This document shows, piece by piece, positions 33,172 to 46,139 of a DNA stretch of 64,000 nt. The notes under the pieces are model-generated. The model saw only the letters and a list, made by a program, of their open reading frames with translations, ran no database searches and was not told the origin of the DNA. This DNA comes from Gnetum montanum (lineage: Eukaryota > Streptophyta > Gnetopsida > Gnetales > Gnetaceae): NCBI GenBank assembly GCA_015680685.1, contig MNCI01002930.1, positions 53,962-117,961 of the forward strand, in the 5' to 3' direction. A program made the translations under genes and the position numbers. How positions within the stretch are numbered: the first letter of the stretch is position 1; each line of letters opens with the position of its first letter.

Positions 33172-36060
33172 TTGGAAGGAGGAGATTCAAAAAATTAAGC
33201 ATGGTTGCCCATCCATTGAGGTATTTGTTATACTGGCTTTCTTTGGCTCATGGAAAGGCTTTATCTATTTGATGTTAACCAACTACTTTTTATTTGGTCT
33301 TTCAGGTTTGTATATGATCATGGCCCCAAAAGGAAAGGTTTCATCAATTATATAAGGTCCTTCCCACAACATTTGGAATTTGGTTTTTTGAGGTACATGT
33401 GTGGGATTCCAATAGAGAACCTTATCTCCTACTTGAAATTTTATTTTTTGTATTCTAAAATCATGACGTTGTTGGTTGAATACCTTATGCAGTTCATTCA
33501 AGGCTACCAATCAATTTTCATCTAGCACATTTAGGTTGATTAGTCTTTCTTTTTGTGCCAAAATTAGGTCAATATCTAAGTCATAGGTTGTTGAGGGTGT
33601 ATGGACCTTGGATTGAATTGGGAATGTTGAAAGTTTTCTATACACTAGCTTGTAGGGAAAGTAGCCAATAGGAAGTTTTCATGTTGAGTAGTAGGTCCAA
33701 AGGACATCATTGAGTTTTGTTCTCTAGTCTCTCCTATATTTGCTAATAGTTCTTGATTCTGCTTGATTGTTGGCTTGGGAGGTGATAGGATGTTGTTAAT
33801 TTATGTTCAACTTCCAATCATTGCATGAGTTTTCAAAAAGTAACACTTCTTAAATAAGTTTTGTTGTCAGAAATTAGTGCATGTGGCATCCCAAACCTAT
33901 TCACAACATTTTTTTATACAAATCAAGTAGCAGTGGATGATGTACAGTCGATGATGGCTATTGCTTCTTCCCTTTTGGTATAGGAGTCAACTATTATGAT
34001 TATATATGCCTTTCCATTGGACATGGGTGTGATGGGATCCATGAAATCTATGCTCCATATGTCAAATAATTTTTGTGGTTGAATCCATTATTGAGGATCC
34101 TCCATATGTGTGGTCATCCCACCATCTTGTTGATAGTGCTCATAGCTCAACATATTGGTGGGCATCCTTGAAGATTATGGGCCAATAGTATCCTAACATC
34201 AATATTTTTATGGTTGTGCATCTCCCAGCATAGTGGCCCCCATAAGGGTCCTCATGAGCATCCTAGAGAACATGCAATTGATCTACATCAAGTGCACACC
34301 ATTGAACTAGGCCATCAATGCATACCTTGTAAATGTGTCCATTGATTTCCATAAACTGCTTAGCCCAATGAAGAAATTTTTGTTTCTTCTTGTGATCCAA
34401 ATCTTATGGCATCTCTTAAGTGAGAAGATAAGTAAGGATGCCATCATACCATTTTGGTTATGTAGGCATTTATTCATTTATTATAGTGGCAAAGAGGAGT
34501 TCATTAGGAAATAGATCAGATAATGGACTTTCCTCCTCTTTGTTATCTCATTGTAACCTAGATAAGTGATTGGCAACCACATTCTTAGTTCCCTTTCAAT
34601 CTACCATTGTGAGATCAAATTCCTACAAGATTACTAGCACGATATAACTTGGGGGCTCACTATTGACTTGTTCATGAGGAAGCAGACGACATTGTGATCC
34701 TTGTGCACAAACACGTTATATCAAAGCAAATAGTGCCTGAACTTTTCTAGAGCATACACCACTATCATTAGTTCTTTCTCCATGGTGGTGTAATTTAATT
34801 ATGCACACACAATGCTTTGACTTTCGCAATGGATGTAATATGGATGTTTCTTATCATCCAACTGCATAAGCGTAGCTCCCAAGGCTTAGTTAGATGCATC
34901 CATCATGATATGGAATGGTTTGGACTAGTCAAGTGCTTGTAGAATTGGTGTCTCTATGAGATTCCACTTGAGGCTCTGGAATGCATTTTTACATTCCTTG
35001 GTCTAGATGAAGTAAGCATCTTTCTTTGTCAGCTTGACCATTGTAGAGAAATTCTCTATGAATCATCAATAGTAACTTGTGTGTCCAAGGAATGACTGAA
35101 CATCTTTGATGGTTTCTAGTTGGTGAGTGATTCCTTGGATGACCCTTATCTTTTTGATGTCTACCTTGATCCTTTTTGCAAAATTTGATGCCCCAATAGA
35201 ATGCCCTCTTGGACCATGAGATGACTCTTTTACCAATTGAACTATAGATTTTTTTCCATACATCTTTTTAGTACTTGCTCAAGGTGGTCCAAGGCTTCCT
35301 TGAAGGTAGCACCATAAGTGGAGAAGTCATCCATGAAGACTTCCACTTTGCTACCTATTTGCTACTGAAAGATACTTAAGACCAAATGTTGGAAAGTGGT
35401 AGGAGCATTGCACAGACCAAAAGGCATCTTGCGATATGTAAAGGTCCCCTAGGGACTTATGAATGTTGTTTTGGCATAATCTTTTGGTATAATTTGGATT
35501 TGGTTATAGCCACTATAACCATCCAAAGAACTATAATAGCAATGCCCAGATATGGTATTCAACACCTGATCAATGAATGGTAACAAAAAATGACCTTTGA
35601 ATGTTGCCATTTTTAATAACCTAAAGTCGATACAAGATCACCATTTGCCACCTCTCTTTGGCACTATCATGAGTGGGTTGACCCACTCACTATCCACAAT
35701 GGGATAAATGAACCTTTCCTTAAGGAGTTGCTCAATCTCCTTTTTGACAATTTGCTTCAATTTTGGATTCAACTGCCATTGTGGTTGCCTCCTTGGCTTA
35801 ATGGATGGATCAATGTAAATGTGATAGCATATCTTTAGATCAATTCCAGTGAGTTTTGGATATGACCAAGCAAAGGTTATTGGCCATTTGTTGACCACTT
35901 TTAATAGTTTTGCTTTTTTCTTAGGAGTAGGTTTAACATTAAGTATGATTGGCTTGCCATTTGTTAATAATGCATATTCCATGTCGGTAGGTAGAGTTTT
36001 TAAATCTAGGGGCTCTTGTTTAAAATTCTCAGGGATCTCCAACTCTTCCCAATTGGTATC
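33172..36060 (-). pseudogene. pol: pol (RT, RNase H, integrase) of element D
   Basis: Order from 36060 downwards: a leader WEELEIPENFKQEPLDLK; RT with QLLKERFIYPIVDSEWVNPL then IVPKRGGKW, VCINFRLLKMATFKGHFLLP, LDGYSGYNQIQI, MPFGLCNAP and VEVFMDDFSTYG (the catalytic Asp-Asp, near 35330); RNase H about 35000-34550; and integrase to 33172, ending with GDKVLYWNPTHVPQK, WEGPYIIDETFP and YKPERPNKK. No chromodomain is visible. Role: copies RNA to DNA and integrates it. Many stops sit where E or G has Gln, Arg or Trp. Best-preserved RT in the window. Confidence 0.85.
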
Positions 36061-36300
36061 AGGATTTTCATAATCAAAGAGTTAGTGATGAACTTGCTCT
36101 AGTTCATCCATGCTTGTAACATAAGCATATGTTAGGCTCTTAGTAGGTTCCATGCACATTGTGCTACTATCAGAATTAATGGTTAGTTAGTGGATGTTCT
36201 CTTGTTTTGTGGCTATTGCATATAGACACCTTTGAATATTTTCCTCATGTGCACACTGCTTGCATATGGAAATAGATGCTCATTTTATGAACTAGAGTTT

Positions 36301-36720
36301 TTACACACGATTGCACCCTATATTGCTATATGTGATGCATGGAACACATCTATTGTTAATCTTTCCAAATGTATTTTCCTTTGATATCTCTAGGGAAAGA
36401 TCTCTGATGTCCATTCTTGTATTAATAGTGCTTAGCCATGATCTTTCCCTAATGATTGGGAAGCCCCACTTATAGTTCTCAACCTTGATTACTAGGAAAT
36501 AGATAGGATAAGACCACCCACAGATAGTAGTCATAATGTCTTTTACTAGTCCCAATGGAATAGTTTGCCAATTTCAATATGATATTGCTCTTCTTAAGAG
36601 GTAGTAGGTTCTAGGTAGTATACATCTCATGAGATATAAAGTTCACACCAGAACTAGAATTAAGAAGAGCTTTACATGTTTCATTCCTAACAATTTATAA
36701 ATAGATAAAGGGACTCCTAG
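36301..36720 (-). pseudogene. Aspartic protease region of D
   Basis: CKALLNSSSGVNFISHEMY near 36690-36630 stands where B and G have ALLDSGS; the catalytic Asp-Ser-Gly is lost. Downstream CGWSYPIYFLVIKVE, RSWLSTINTRMDI and DLSLEISKENTFGK are conserved to 36301. Confidence 0.75.
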
Positions 36721-37639
36721 GATTAGCTAATTTCCTAGGAAGGTTGCTAGCCTAGATCCAATCAGATATGGCATAGGTGAGCATAACAGTATGGATTTTA
36801 GGGGTATTTGGTTTGAAGGGGACTTGATGGAATGGTTTGGAGATTATGAAGTAGGAGTAGGATGACTAGTCGCTTGAGTTTATGAGGGCTTAGTAGGGTT
36901 GTTGGTTTGGAAGAATGGTTTTTTATGAGCATGAGATTCCAAACCCCTTGGTTGATGAATCGGTAGTAGATTGATGGCCTTGGTAGCATTACATTGCTAT
37001 GGTTGGGCTAGAAGTTCATCTTGCATAGATGGAGCAAGTGGTAGTTGCGTTGAGGATAGAGGTACAGGTGTAGAATTAGGAGAAGGATAAGGATAAAGCG
37101 TGGCATCCCTTTTGGAATGTGGAGAATGAGCTTTGTAATTCAAAAGGGTGGTAGTGATGTTGGAAAGGAGAAACATGACTGGAAGAGTCAAGTGGAGACA
37201 GGGGTTGCTGAATGTAATACCCATATGGATTTGGTTGCCTATAAGGGTACTACTACCTTGGTGGTGGCATCCCACATGATTGTGGTTGGTGCGACTATTG
37301 ATATTACTCATACACTTGTGATAGAGTTCCAATTGGATAATATTGTTGTTGTTGATGGTTACCTGGGATTGCCTTGAGGAAAAGGCAATCTTCTAGGTGT
37401 TTAACTTTTTGCTAGTCATGGATTTAGAGCATACACCCTAGACTCCTATAAGCGTGACATAATAGGGAAACATCCCTTAGGATGTTTATATTGGTAGATG
37501 TCACATCCACCAGCATCATGTGATGTAGTTTCCACAACTTCATATACTACAAAAATCTTGCCCTTACCACTTGGGTAGGTATGTTTAGCTTCTTTTCACC
37601 TCCTATGATTACTATCATTACTCTACTCTCGTGATTCTT

Positions 37640-39225
37640 GTGTGATTTTTAGAGTGGTTTGAAATTTTTCATCCAATGAATTCCACATTGTATCCATCTT
37701 AGCCAAAATTTAGATAGATTTTTGGATCGGCAAAGTCTTTCTATTTACCACCTCATCAAGTGGTGATTCCTCCTCATTATCACAAAATTGGACTTCCCTT
37801 TTTCTGATGAAAGGATCTTTGTTGTATTCCTCTACACTTTCATGTTTCCTTAACTCTTCTTCTTTTGCTACCTACTCAATTAGCCTTTAAATCTAATGGG
37901 CTTTAAGTTTAGATATTTTTCCTTAAGCATAGATCCCAAGAGTTCTCCTTAGTTCTGATGTATGTCCATCTATGATATGGTGAAGTTGTTCTTACTAAGA
38001 ATAACCATGGTTAGGGCATTGGTGTATGAGAGAATAGTATATGTCCATGATGGGATCCAAGGATTCATGGTTTCCTTACTTCCATCATTGGATCTACCTT
38101 ATTAAATTAGATACTTTGGAGTATTTTTGATACTTATCATTAAATAACTCTAGCATTGTACTCCACTTGTGAATGGATTCTAGCTCCAACTAGTACCAGC
38201 TTTCTACTTTCTTGATGAGTGTCCTAGGAAATAGCTATAATTTCTTCTAATTATTTTCAATATTTTTTAAGGCATAGGCATTGTGAAAAGCTTGAAGATT
38301 TGTTTGTGAATTAGAATTATATCCCCCCTCAAATTTGGAAATATTGTTCATATAGAGTCATTTGATTTGACTACCTTTCACATGCATGGTTGGAATTTTT
38401 ATAGTCTTTACGATATTTAACATGCTTCAAGTTGCCAAAAAAGGCTAACTATAATCATTATTTCAATGACATCAATAACATACCCCTTCCATCATGGTGG
38501 GCTTGGTGATCATCATTATTATCCCATTATTGACCTCCATCACGGCTGTTCTTTCTGCTGTGTTTGTCAAAACCAGAAAAGGAAGAAAAAGATGTAGATA
38601 AAGAGGATGAAGAGGGAGGAGGACCACCACCACCACCATGGTTTCTACCAACTTCTCTTCATTTTTCATGGCCATGTTCATCAGTTTTCTTATCCTCTTG
38701 ATGCTTGTCCGAGCCCCTACCTTGATTACCATTCTTACTTGAACTTAGATTGTTGATAGTGGAGTGTAGATTTAGGGCCACACCCCCATCACTAGTAACA
38801 AGAGGTTGAGAATCTTCATTTTGAGATCTTTGAGAAGGAGGATCCTTGTAATCATCTTGGTTAAGTAGAAAAAAAGGATTGGTGAACTGTTTTACCTTCA
38901 CAAACTCATGATGCTTCTCTTGGTGTTGATCTCTCCTGTGTTGTGTTTTAGTGGGATAGTAGTCTCAGCAGCCATAATCATGCACAACATACTCCTCTTG
39001 AAGATCTTAGATGCCCAACCTCCTAAGAGTTTGAACCAACATCACAAGCATAGATCAATTGAGAGGCATTACAATGTTGCCTTCCATATGACACCATCGC
39101 AGTTGTTCATTCTGATCCAGGATGAAGGTGAAGATAGGCACATACTCATTTGGATGAGAATACACCACCTTGCATTCTTGAGGAAACGAGGGTTTAGTAT
39201 CATCATGCTTATTAGAAGAAGACAT
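37640..39225 (-). pseudogene. gag: gag of element D
   Basis: Starts MSSSNKHDDTKPSFPQEC at 39225, with HPNEYVPIFTFILDQNEQLRW following. A polar spacer (DGGVALNLHSTINNL, near 38750), a gag domain with PRTLIKKVESWYQ and ELFNDKYQKYSKVSNL, and the linker (RRTLGIYA, FCDNEEESPLDEVVNRKTLP) run to about 37640. Frames shift at least twice. The part towards protease (37640-36720) is Pro/Tyr-rich and badly decayed. Confidence 0.75.
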
Positions 39226-39360
39226 TTTGCAATACAAAGAGGATATTAATGTGCTTATGTGATTATATTATTTATGAGAATGATTTTAACCTTATGGTTT
39301 ATCCACTGATGTTAATGATGTTTACTAAACCTAGATAGTGCATGTTTCAAAAAAAAAGAG

Positions 39361-39378
39361 TCCCTGGAAATAGTGCCA
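39361..39378 (-). promoter_or_regulatory. Primer binding site of D
   Basis: The minus strand reads TGGCACTATTTCCAGGGA, 13 of 18 to the tRNA-Asp complement, in the right position one base from the LTR. Confidence 0.7.
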
Positions 39379-39379
39379 A

Positions 39380-40330
39380 TGATGAGCGATCGAGGTACCC
39401 CTATGTCCAACCATATGAATCATGAAGTGTTCATGCAAGATTTCTTCAAATTCTGCAGACTCTATGTCTTTTGGTACACTAGTCTTGCACGAAGTGAACT
39501 TTTCCCTAATAGTTATTTGTTGTGTTCCCAATTACACTTTTGATGCATGAAGGTATGGTTAAGTGTGATTGAGATATATGATTTTTATTATTTTATGTTT
39601 TATGTTCCTAGTGCTTGAAATAGAGAAATGAAATAATTTAATAACTAATTTAATTTAACTAATTAGCTAATCTTTGACTAGTCCTAACACAAGCATCTGG
39701 TCCCACTTTCTATACATGTCTTGAACCCACATATCCACTATTGGGATTACCAAGTGCTATGCTACTGGGTGAACCAAGTAATAATACTACTGGGATTACT
39801 AAGTGAATACATGTTTATGTTCAAAGTAGTCATACTTATGTGTTTAATCTATTTAGCTTAATTAATTAGCTAATCACTTGAAGTCTAATTTAGCTTAATT
39901 AATTGCATAATTAATGAAAATAATAAATGAATAAATAAATCATTAATCTATTCCAAGTGCTACAAGGTTTGATCAAAAGGCTCATCTTTATTATTGTTCA
40001 CACTAGTGTGTTTAGGTACAATAGTGCTTGAATACAGATCCGTATACTTTCTGACTCATGCTATGGGTACTCAGAGAAATATTACAACTCTCAAATGATA
40101 AAACTATAAGAGCTCTACTATAGCTATGATATGAATTTGCATAAACATGACTGGTGAGCACATATTTATAGAATTTATTGCAGTGGTATATTGATGGGCC
40201 TCATAAACATAGCAAATGCTATGTTGACATGGCCTCATTGATGTGGTAACACCATGTAGACAAGGTAGTGTTTACAGGGCCTTGTTGATGAGGCCACATC
40301 AATAGGGGCTCATCGACATAACACAATGAC
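39380..40330 (-). repeat. 5' LTR of element D (main part)
   Basis: 951 bp; the last 14 bp lie at 51594-51607 beyond element E. TATAAATA (minus) is at 40163-40170. Joining the two parts gives an end that aligns with the 3' LTR end (AACACA...ATGATT(C/T)ATCA). Confidence 0.85.
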
Positions 40331-41178
40331 TGATGAGTTGCAGATTGGCTGCATCGATAAGGCCTCATTGACTAGGCATCATTGATGTAGGGTTTGTTTT
40401 TACCTATAAATACGTGCCAACCTACCATGTTTGGACATCATTCTATCATAGTTGTAGTGAAGTGCTTATAGTTTTTTGATTCGAAAGTTAGAATATTTTC
40501 CCCGATTGCCTATAGTAGGAGTCATTGAATGTATGGATCTTTATTTGAACATTGTTCTACTTAAGCATGACTATGTGTGTAGCAATAAAGATGATCTTCT
40601 TGATAAACCTTGTAGCATTATAGATAGCTTAAATATTTTATTCATGCATTTAATGTTTTTAGTTATTCAATGTTCCTTAGTAATTATGTTATTTAATTAA
40701 TTAAGCAAGATAAGCTAAATAGCAATTAGGTAAACACATAAGGACGACTACTTTGAGCATATGTATGATGTTTGGTAATCCGAGCAGCACTTAACACTTG
40801 GTAACCTAGCAACGTTATATGTGTTCAGGATGTGTATAGCAGGTGGGACTAGATACTTAGGTTAGGACTAGTTACATGATAGTTAGTTAATTAGATTAAA
40901 GTAGACATTAAATTATTTCATTCCTTACCCTATTTATTTTAAGTACCAAAATCATAAAACACAAAATGATAAAAATCATGTACCTCAATTACACTTAAAT
41001 CAGATCCTTGAGCTTCACAAGTGTAGTTGGGAAGATAACAAATGTTCTTAACATTCAGCTCACTTCCTAGAAAACTAGTGCATTGGAAAACTATATAGTC
41101 CATGGAATTTGACTAGATCATGCATGAATACTTTGTGAATTGTATGGTTGGGCGTAGGGGTATCTTCACCACTCATCA
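40331..41178 (+). repeat. 5' LTR of element E
   Basis: 848 bp, TGATGAGTTG...CACTCATCA. TATAAATA is at 40405-40412 and AATAAA at 40584-40589. ATCGATAAGGCCTCATTGAC-type units stand upstream of the TATA box. Confidence 0.93.
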
Positions 41179-41182
41179 TTGG

Positions 41183-42570
41183 AAAATGGAGTACCCTTGG
41201 ATATCACTATGAAAAGATATTATTCTCTTACATTAATACCCTAGCCATGGTTATTCTTAGAGGAAACTACTCCACCACATCATAGATGGACTTAGAGTAG
41301 AAACCAGAAGAACTCTTGGAGTTTATGCCCAAGAGAGACTATTTGAAGTAAGAGCTCATTAGATATAAAGGCTGATAGAGTAGGTAGCAAAAGAAGAAGG
41401 TGAGTTACAAAAAAGAGAAAGTGTAGAAGAATATAATAGGGATTCTTCCATCAGGAAAAGGGAGGTCTAATTTTGTGATGAGGAGAAGTCATCACTTGAT
41501 GAAGTAGTGAATAGGAAAACCTTGTCCATCCAAAAATCTATTTATGATATTTCGGCAAAGATTGATAAATTATGGGACTCTTTGGATGAAAAATTCCAAA
41601 CTACTATGAAGATTGCTAAAGAATACAAAGAGAAGAATAGCAATTGCAACTGTAGGAGGTAGAAAGAAGCTAAATGTACCTACCAAAGAGGTAAGGACAA
41701 TGTTGCTGCAGTAGAAGAAGTTATGGAGATAGACTTTGATGATGATGTTGGATGTGAAATTTGTCAATATGAACATCCAAAGTGATGTTGCCTTATGGTG
41801 TCACACTTACAAGAGTCTGGGGTGTACATGCTGAATCCTTAACTACTATGAAGGTAAGCACCTAGATGATTACCTTATCCTCAAGGCTATCCAAGGAAGT
41901 TCCACCAGAAAAAATAAGCTTACTATCCAAGTGGAGCTCCACCACAACTATGTGAGCAATACTAGCAGTGGCACCAACCATAATTGTGGGGAATGCCACC
42001 ACCAAGATAGCAATACCCTTATAGGTAACTGGATCCATATGGGTACTATTTTTAGCAACCTATTTCTCCACGAAGCTCTGCAAGCCATGCATTATTCCAA
42101 CATCACTATTATCCTTTAAAGTGTCATTGAACTCATTCATAATCCACTTAAGGGAGTCCCCCATATCCATACCACCCTTTGCATCCATCTACACACATCC
42201 CTCCTCCCTCAACCTAGTTACCTCTTGCTGTATCCATGTAGGGTGAAATTCCCCCACAGTCATAGCAATTAAATGCTATGAGGGCTATAACTTTATAACT
42301 GGCCTTCCAACTGAGTAGTTCAAATAATTGATCAATGAAACAACCATTTTAAACCTAAAAATCCTTCCAAACCCTCACAACCTAATGCAGCTAGTCACCC
42401 TGTATCTTCAGCACCCTCATCCTTTGCATCAAACACATGCAAGAGCCCTTTAAATCAAACTCTACCTCAAATCTACATTATGGTGCTAACTCATGCTGTA
42501 TCCTATTGGATAAAGGCTAGAAATATTTCCATGAAAAGGTTTGACTTGAGAAGTTCTCTTATTTACTCGT
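41183..42570 (+). pseudogene. gag: gag C-terminal half of E
   Basis: Begins in the middle of the gag linker (sequence matching B from about 8300). Recognisable are the basic/acidic linker (QKRESVEEYNRDSSIRKREV), a zinc knuckle CEICQYEHPK.CC near 41757-41790 and a Pro/His/Tyr-rich tail to 42300. Numerous stops. The seam at 41179-41185 shares TGG between the primer site and gag, which suggests a microhomology deletion. Confidence 0.75.
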
Positions 42571-42584
42571 AGATTGCTAGATAG

Positions 42585-42945
42585 GAACCTTTGCAAAGCT
42601 CTTCTTAATTTTGGTTTTGGTGTTAATCTCATTTGCTACAACATGTACAAGGCTTGGAACCTACCACCTCTCAAGAAGAGTAATATTCATTTGGAATTAG
42701 TAGACTAGTCAATCACTATCCCTTGGGGGTTAGTGGAGGAAATTATGACTATAGTTTGTGGGTGGTCCAATCATGTTGATTTTTTGATGATCAAAGTAGA
42801 AAATTGCAAAGGAAACTTCCTTATCATTATGGGACATGCATGGTTGAGCACTGTTGATGCATGAATGGGAATTAGGGACCTCTGCTTGGAAATATCTAAG
42901 GAAAATGAATTTTTATAGCTTGAGAAGAAGTAAGTTTCATGCATT
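42585..42945 (+). pseudogene. Aspartic protease region of E
   Basis: CKALLNFGFGVNLICYNMYK stands where active homologues have LLDSGS, so the catalytic Asp is lost. VCGWSNHVDFLMIKVENCKG, then NFLIIMGHAWLSTVDA and RDLCLEISKENEF, are conserved. Confidence 0.75.
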
Positions 42946-43125
42946 ACATACAACAATAACAACTGCAATTGCATGCAGAAAATATGGTCCATTAAAAGTA
43001 CATTCATCAAAGCATGAAATTAGTGAGCATAGAAGACTAATATCCAAAGGTACCTATATGCGGTAGCCACAAAACAAGAGGGTACTTAGTGGAGGAGAAC
43101 TGACTTTGATAGCAACATATTATAC

Positions 43126-46090
43126 ATGAAACTTACTAAGAACCTAACATGTGCTTATGTTGAGGACATGGATGAACTTGAGCAAGTTCATCACCAACTC
43201 TTTGATGATGAAAATGAAGATACCTATTGGAGAGAGTTTGAAAACCCTAATAGTTTCAAGCAAGAGTCCCTAGAGTTAAAAACTCTACTAGTCAGCATGA
43301 AGTATGCATTTTTAGATAATGGCAAGTTAGTTATCATTAATGTGAATCATGCTCCCAAACCAAACAACAAGTTGTTGAAGGTGGTCAACAAATGGCCAAC
43401 AACCTTTGCTTGGTCATATCCTAAGCTAATTGGAAACGATCCAAGACCATGAAGCTGAAGTTAGTCATAGAGGCAGCTAAACCCCAAGTTGAAGAAGATT
43501 ATCAAAGAGGAAATAGAACAACTCCTCAAGGTAAGGTTCATCTATCCCATTGTAGATAGTGGATGGGTTAGCCCACTCTTAATTATACCAAAGAAAGGTG
43601 GTAAGTGATGGGTTTGCATCAACTTTAGGTTGTTGAATATGGCAACATTTAAAGATCATTTTCTATTGCCATTTGTGGACCAAGTGTTGGACACTATATC
43701 TAGGAATTGTTATTATAGATTCTTGGATGGTTATAGTGGCTATAAATAAATCTAGATTGCACTAGAGGATCAGGCCAAAACACTTTTACATATTGTAAGA
43801 TGTTGTTCAGCCTTTGTAGTGCCCATACAACATTTCAACATTTGGTCCATAGTATTTTTTAACAACAAATTAGCAGTTGGGTAGAAGTCTTTATGGATGA
43901 CTTCTCTACCTATGGGGCTACATTTGAGCAAGCCCTAGGTCATCTTGAGTAAGTACTGAAAAGATGTATTAAAAAAAACCTTAGGTTTAATTTTTAGAAA
44001 AGCCATTTAATGGTCCAAGAGGTTACAATACTACTACACTAAATTTTGCAAAAAGGGATTAAGGTAGACCTAGAAAAGATAAGGGTAATCCAAGGAATCA
44101 CACATCAACCAAAGATAGTTAAAGACATCTAATCATTCCTTGGACACACTAGCTACTACTGATGGTTCATAGAGAATTTCTCTAGGATTGCAAAGATGTT
44201 GGTTAAGCTTACAAAGAAATATGCTACATTCATTTGAACCAAGGAATGTGAACATGAATTCCAATAACTAAAGGAAAAGCTCATAGAAACTCCAATTCTA
44301 CATGCACTAGACTACTCAAGACCATTTCATATAATGACAAATGCAACTAATTATGCCTTGGATGCTGTGCTTATGTAGTTGGATGGTAAGAAAACATCCA
44401 TACTACATCCACTATGCAAGCCAAAGCATTATGGATGCATAGTTGACTTACACCACAACTAAGAAAGAAAAAATGGTAGTGGTTTATGATCTCAAAAATT
44501 TTAGGAACTATGTGCTTGGCTATAAAGTGTTTGTGCATATAGATCATAGTATCATTTGCTTCCTAATAAATAAGCCAATGGTAAGCCCCCATATCATATA
44601 GTGTCTAGTGATCTTGTAGGAATTTGATCTCATGATGGTAGATTGGAAAGGGACTAAGAATGTGTTCATTGACCATCTCTCTTAGTTAACATGGGATAAC
44701 AAGAAGGAGGAGAGCCCACTCTTTGATCAATTTTTAGATGAACTCCTCGTTAGAGGAGCAACAAATGACCAAGTACTCACTGAATCGAAATGGTATGATA
44801 ACATGCTCACTTACCTTCTTACTTAGAAGATGCCACAAGATCTACACTTTAGGAAGAAATACTAGTTTCTTCATCAGGCTAAGTACTTCATGGAAATCAA
44901 TGGATAGCTTTACAACATCTGTGCCGATGGCCTGGTTTGTTGGTGTCTCCCTGATATAGACTAATTGTGCATTCTTCAAGATGCTCATGAAAGCCCTTGT
45001 AGAGGCCACTATGCAGGGAGGCACATGGCCATAAAAATCTTGATCATTGGATACCATTGGCCTATAATATTTAGGGATTCCCACCAGTTTGTCTGATCCT
45101 ATAAGCACTATCAACAAGATGGTGGGATGATCACTCGAATGGAAGATCCTCAACAATGGATTTAACCATTGGAGCCCTTTGACATATGTGGCATTGACTT
45201 CATGTGTTCCATCTGGCCATGTCCAATGGAAAGGCATAGATCATCATAGCAACTGACTACCACATCAAGTGGGTAAAAGTAGTAGACATCACCTACTGTA
45301 CATCATCCACTACTACTAGATTTGTACAACAACATGTTGTAAATAGGTTTGGGGTGGCATGTGCATTGATTTCTGAGAATGAAACTCATTTTACAAGTGC
45401 CACTTTTTCAAAAACTCATACAACACTTGGGGGTTGAACATAAATTAATGATACCCTATCATCACCAAGGCAATGGCCAAGTAGAAGTCACCAATAGGGA
45501 GATCATAAAGATCCTAACAAGGATTGTAAGCAAATATAGGAGAGACTAGAGCACAAAACCCAACAACATCCTTTAGGTCTACCACTCCATGTGGAAACTC
45601 CCCATAGGATACTCTCCCTATGAGTTGGTGTAAGGAAAAATTCCAACACTTCTAGTTCAATCCAAGATCCATACACTTTCAATAGCTTATGACTTGGACC
45701 TTGAATTGAGCCTTGCACAAAAAGAACAATTGATCAACCAGAATGTCCTAGATGAAAATAGATTCATGACCCTATCTTTGAACAAAGTGCACAATGCATA
45801 TAATAAGAAATTCCATGACCTTAGAATATGAGAAGTAAAATCTTAACTTGGAGATAAGGTTCTCTATTGGAACCCCACACATGTACCCTAGAAAAAAATG
45901 TTCCAAATGTTGTGGAAGGGACCTTATATAATTGATGAAACCTTTCCCTTTAGCACCAAGTTAATCTACAAAATTGAGAGCCTAGATAAAAAGCAATTGG
46001 CCAACATCCAACAAGTGAAACCTTTCCTAGAGCCAAGACAAGCTAGTGCAATTACTACCTCATTAGATGGACAACCATGCTCTATATTCT
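43126..46090 (+). pseudogene. pol: pol (RT, RNase H, integrase) of element E
   Basis: Leader (MDELEQVHHQLFDDENED, then KQESLELKTLL) at 43126-43450. RT runs about 43460-44230 with VRFIYPIVDSGWVSPL, WVCINFRLLNMATFKDH, FLDGYSGYK and a decayed catalytic region near 43890 (FMDDFS-type codons present but frame-shifted). RNase H is about 44270-44700 (TNATNYALDAVLMQLDG, VYDLKNFRNYVLGYKVFVHI). Integrase is about 44720-46090: zinc-binding region with HESPCRGHYAGRHM and a CxxC turned to Tyr..Tyr, core with DICGIDFM and HHQGNGQVEVTNREI, and C-terminus with LGDKVLYWNPTHVP, WKGPYIIDETFP and PFLEPRQAS. No chromodomain. Many stops. Confidence 0.85.
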
Positions 46091-46110
46091 ACATCTCCTC
46101 CTTTCAACTC

Positions 46111-46127
46111 AGTCATGGGGGATATGG
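46111..46127 (+). promoter_or_regulatory. Internal polypurine-tract-like motif of E
   Basis: AGTCATGGGGGATATGG, the best-kept copy of the post-pol motif, 12 bp before the stop of the pol frame. Confidence 0.6.
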
Positions 46128-46139
46128 TCATCTATGCTA

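Noticed and set aside
37117-37377. Plus-strand open frame in the gag-protease linker of D
   Set aside because: Antisense shadow of the Pro/Tyr-rich gag tail of a minus-strand element.
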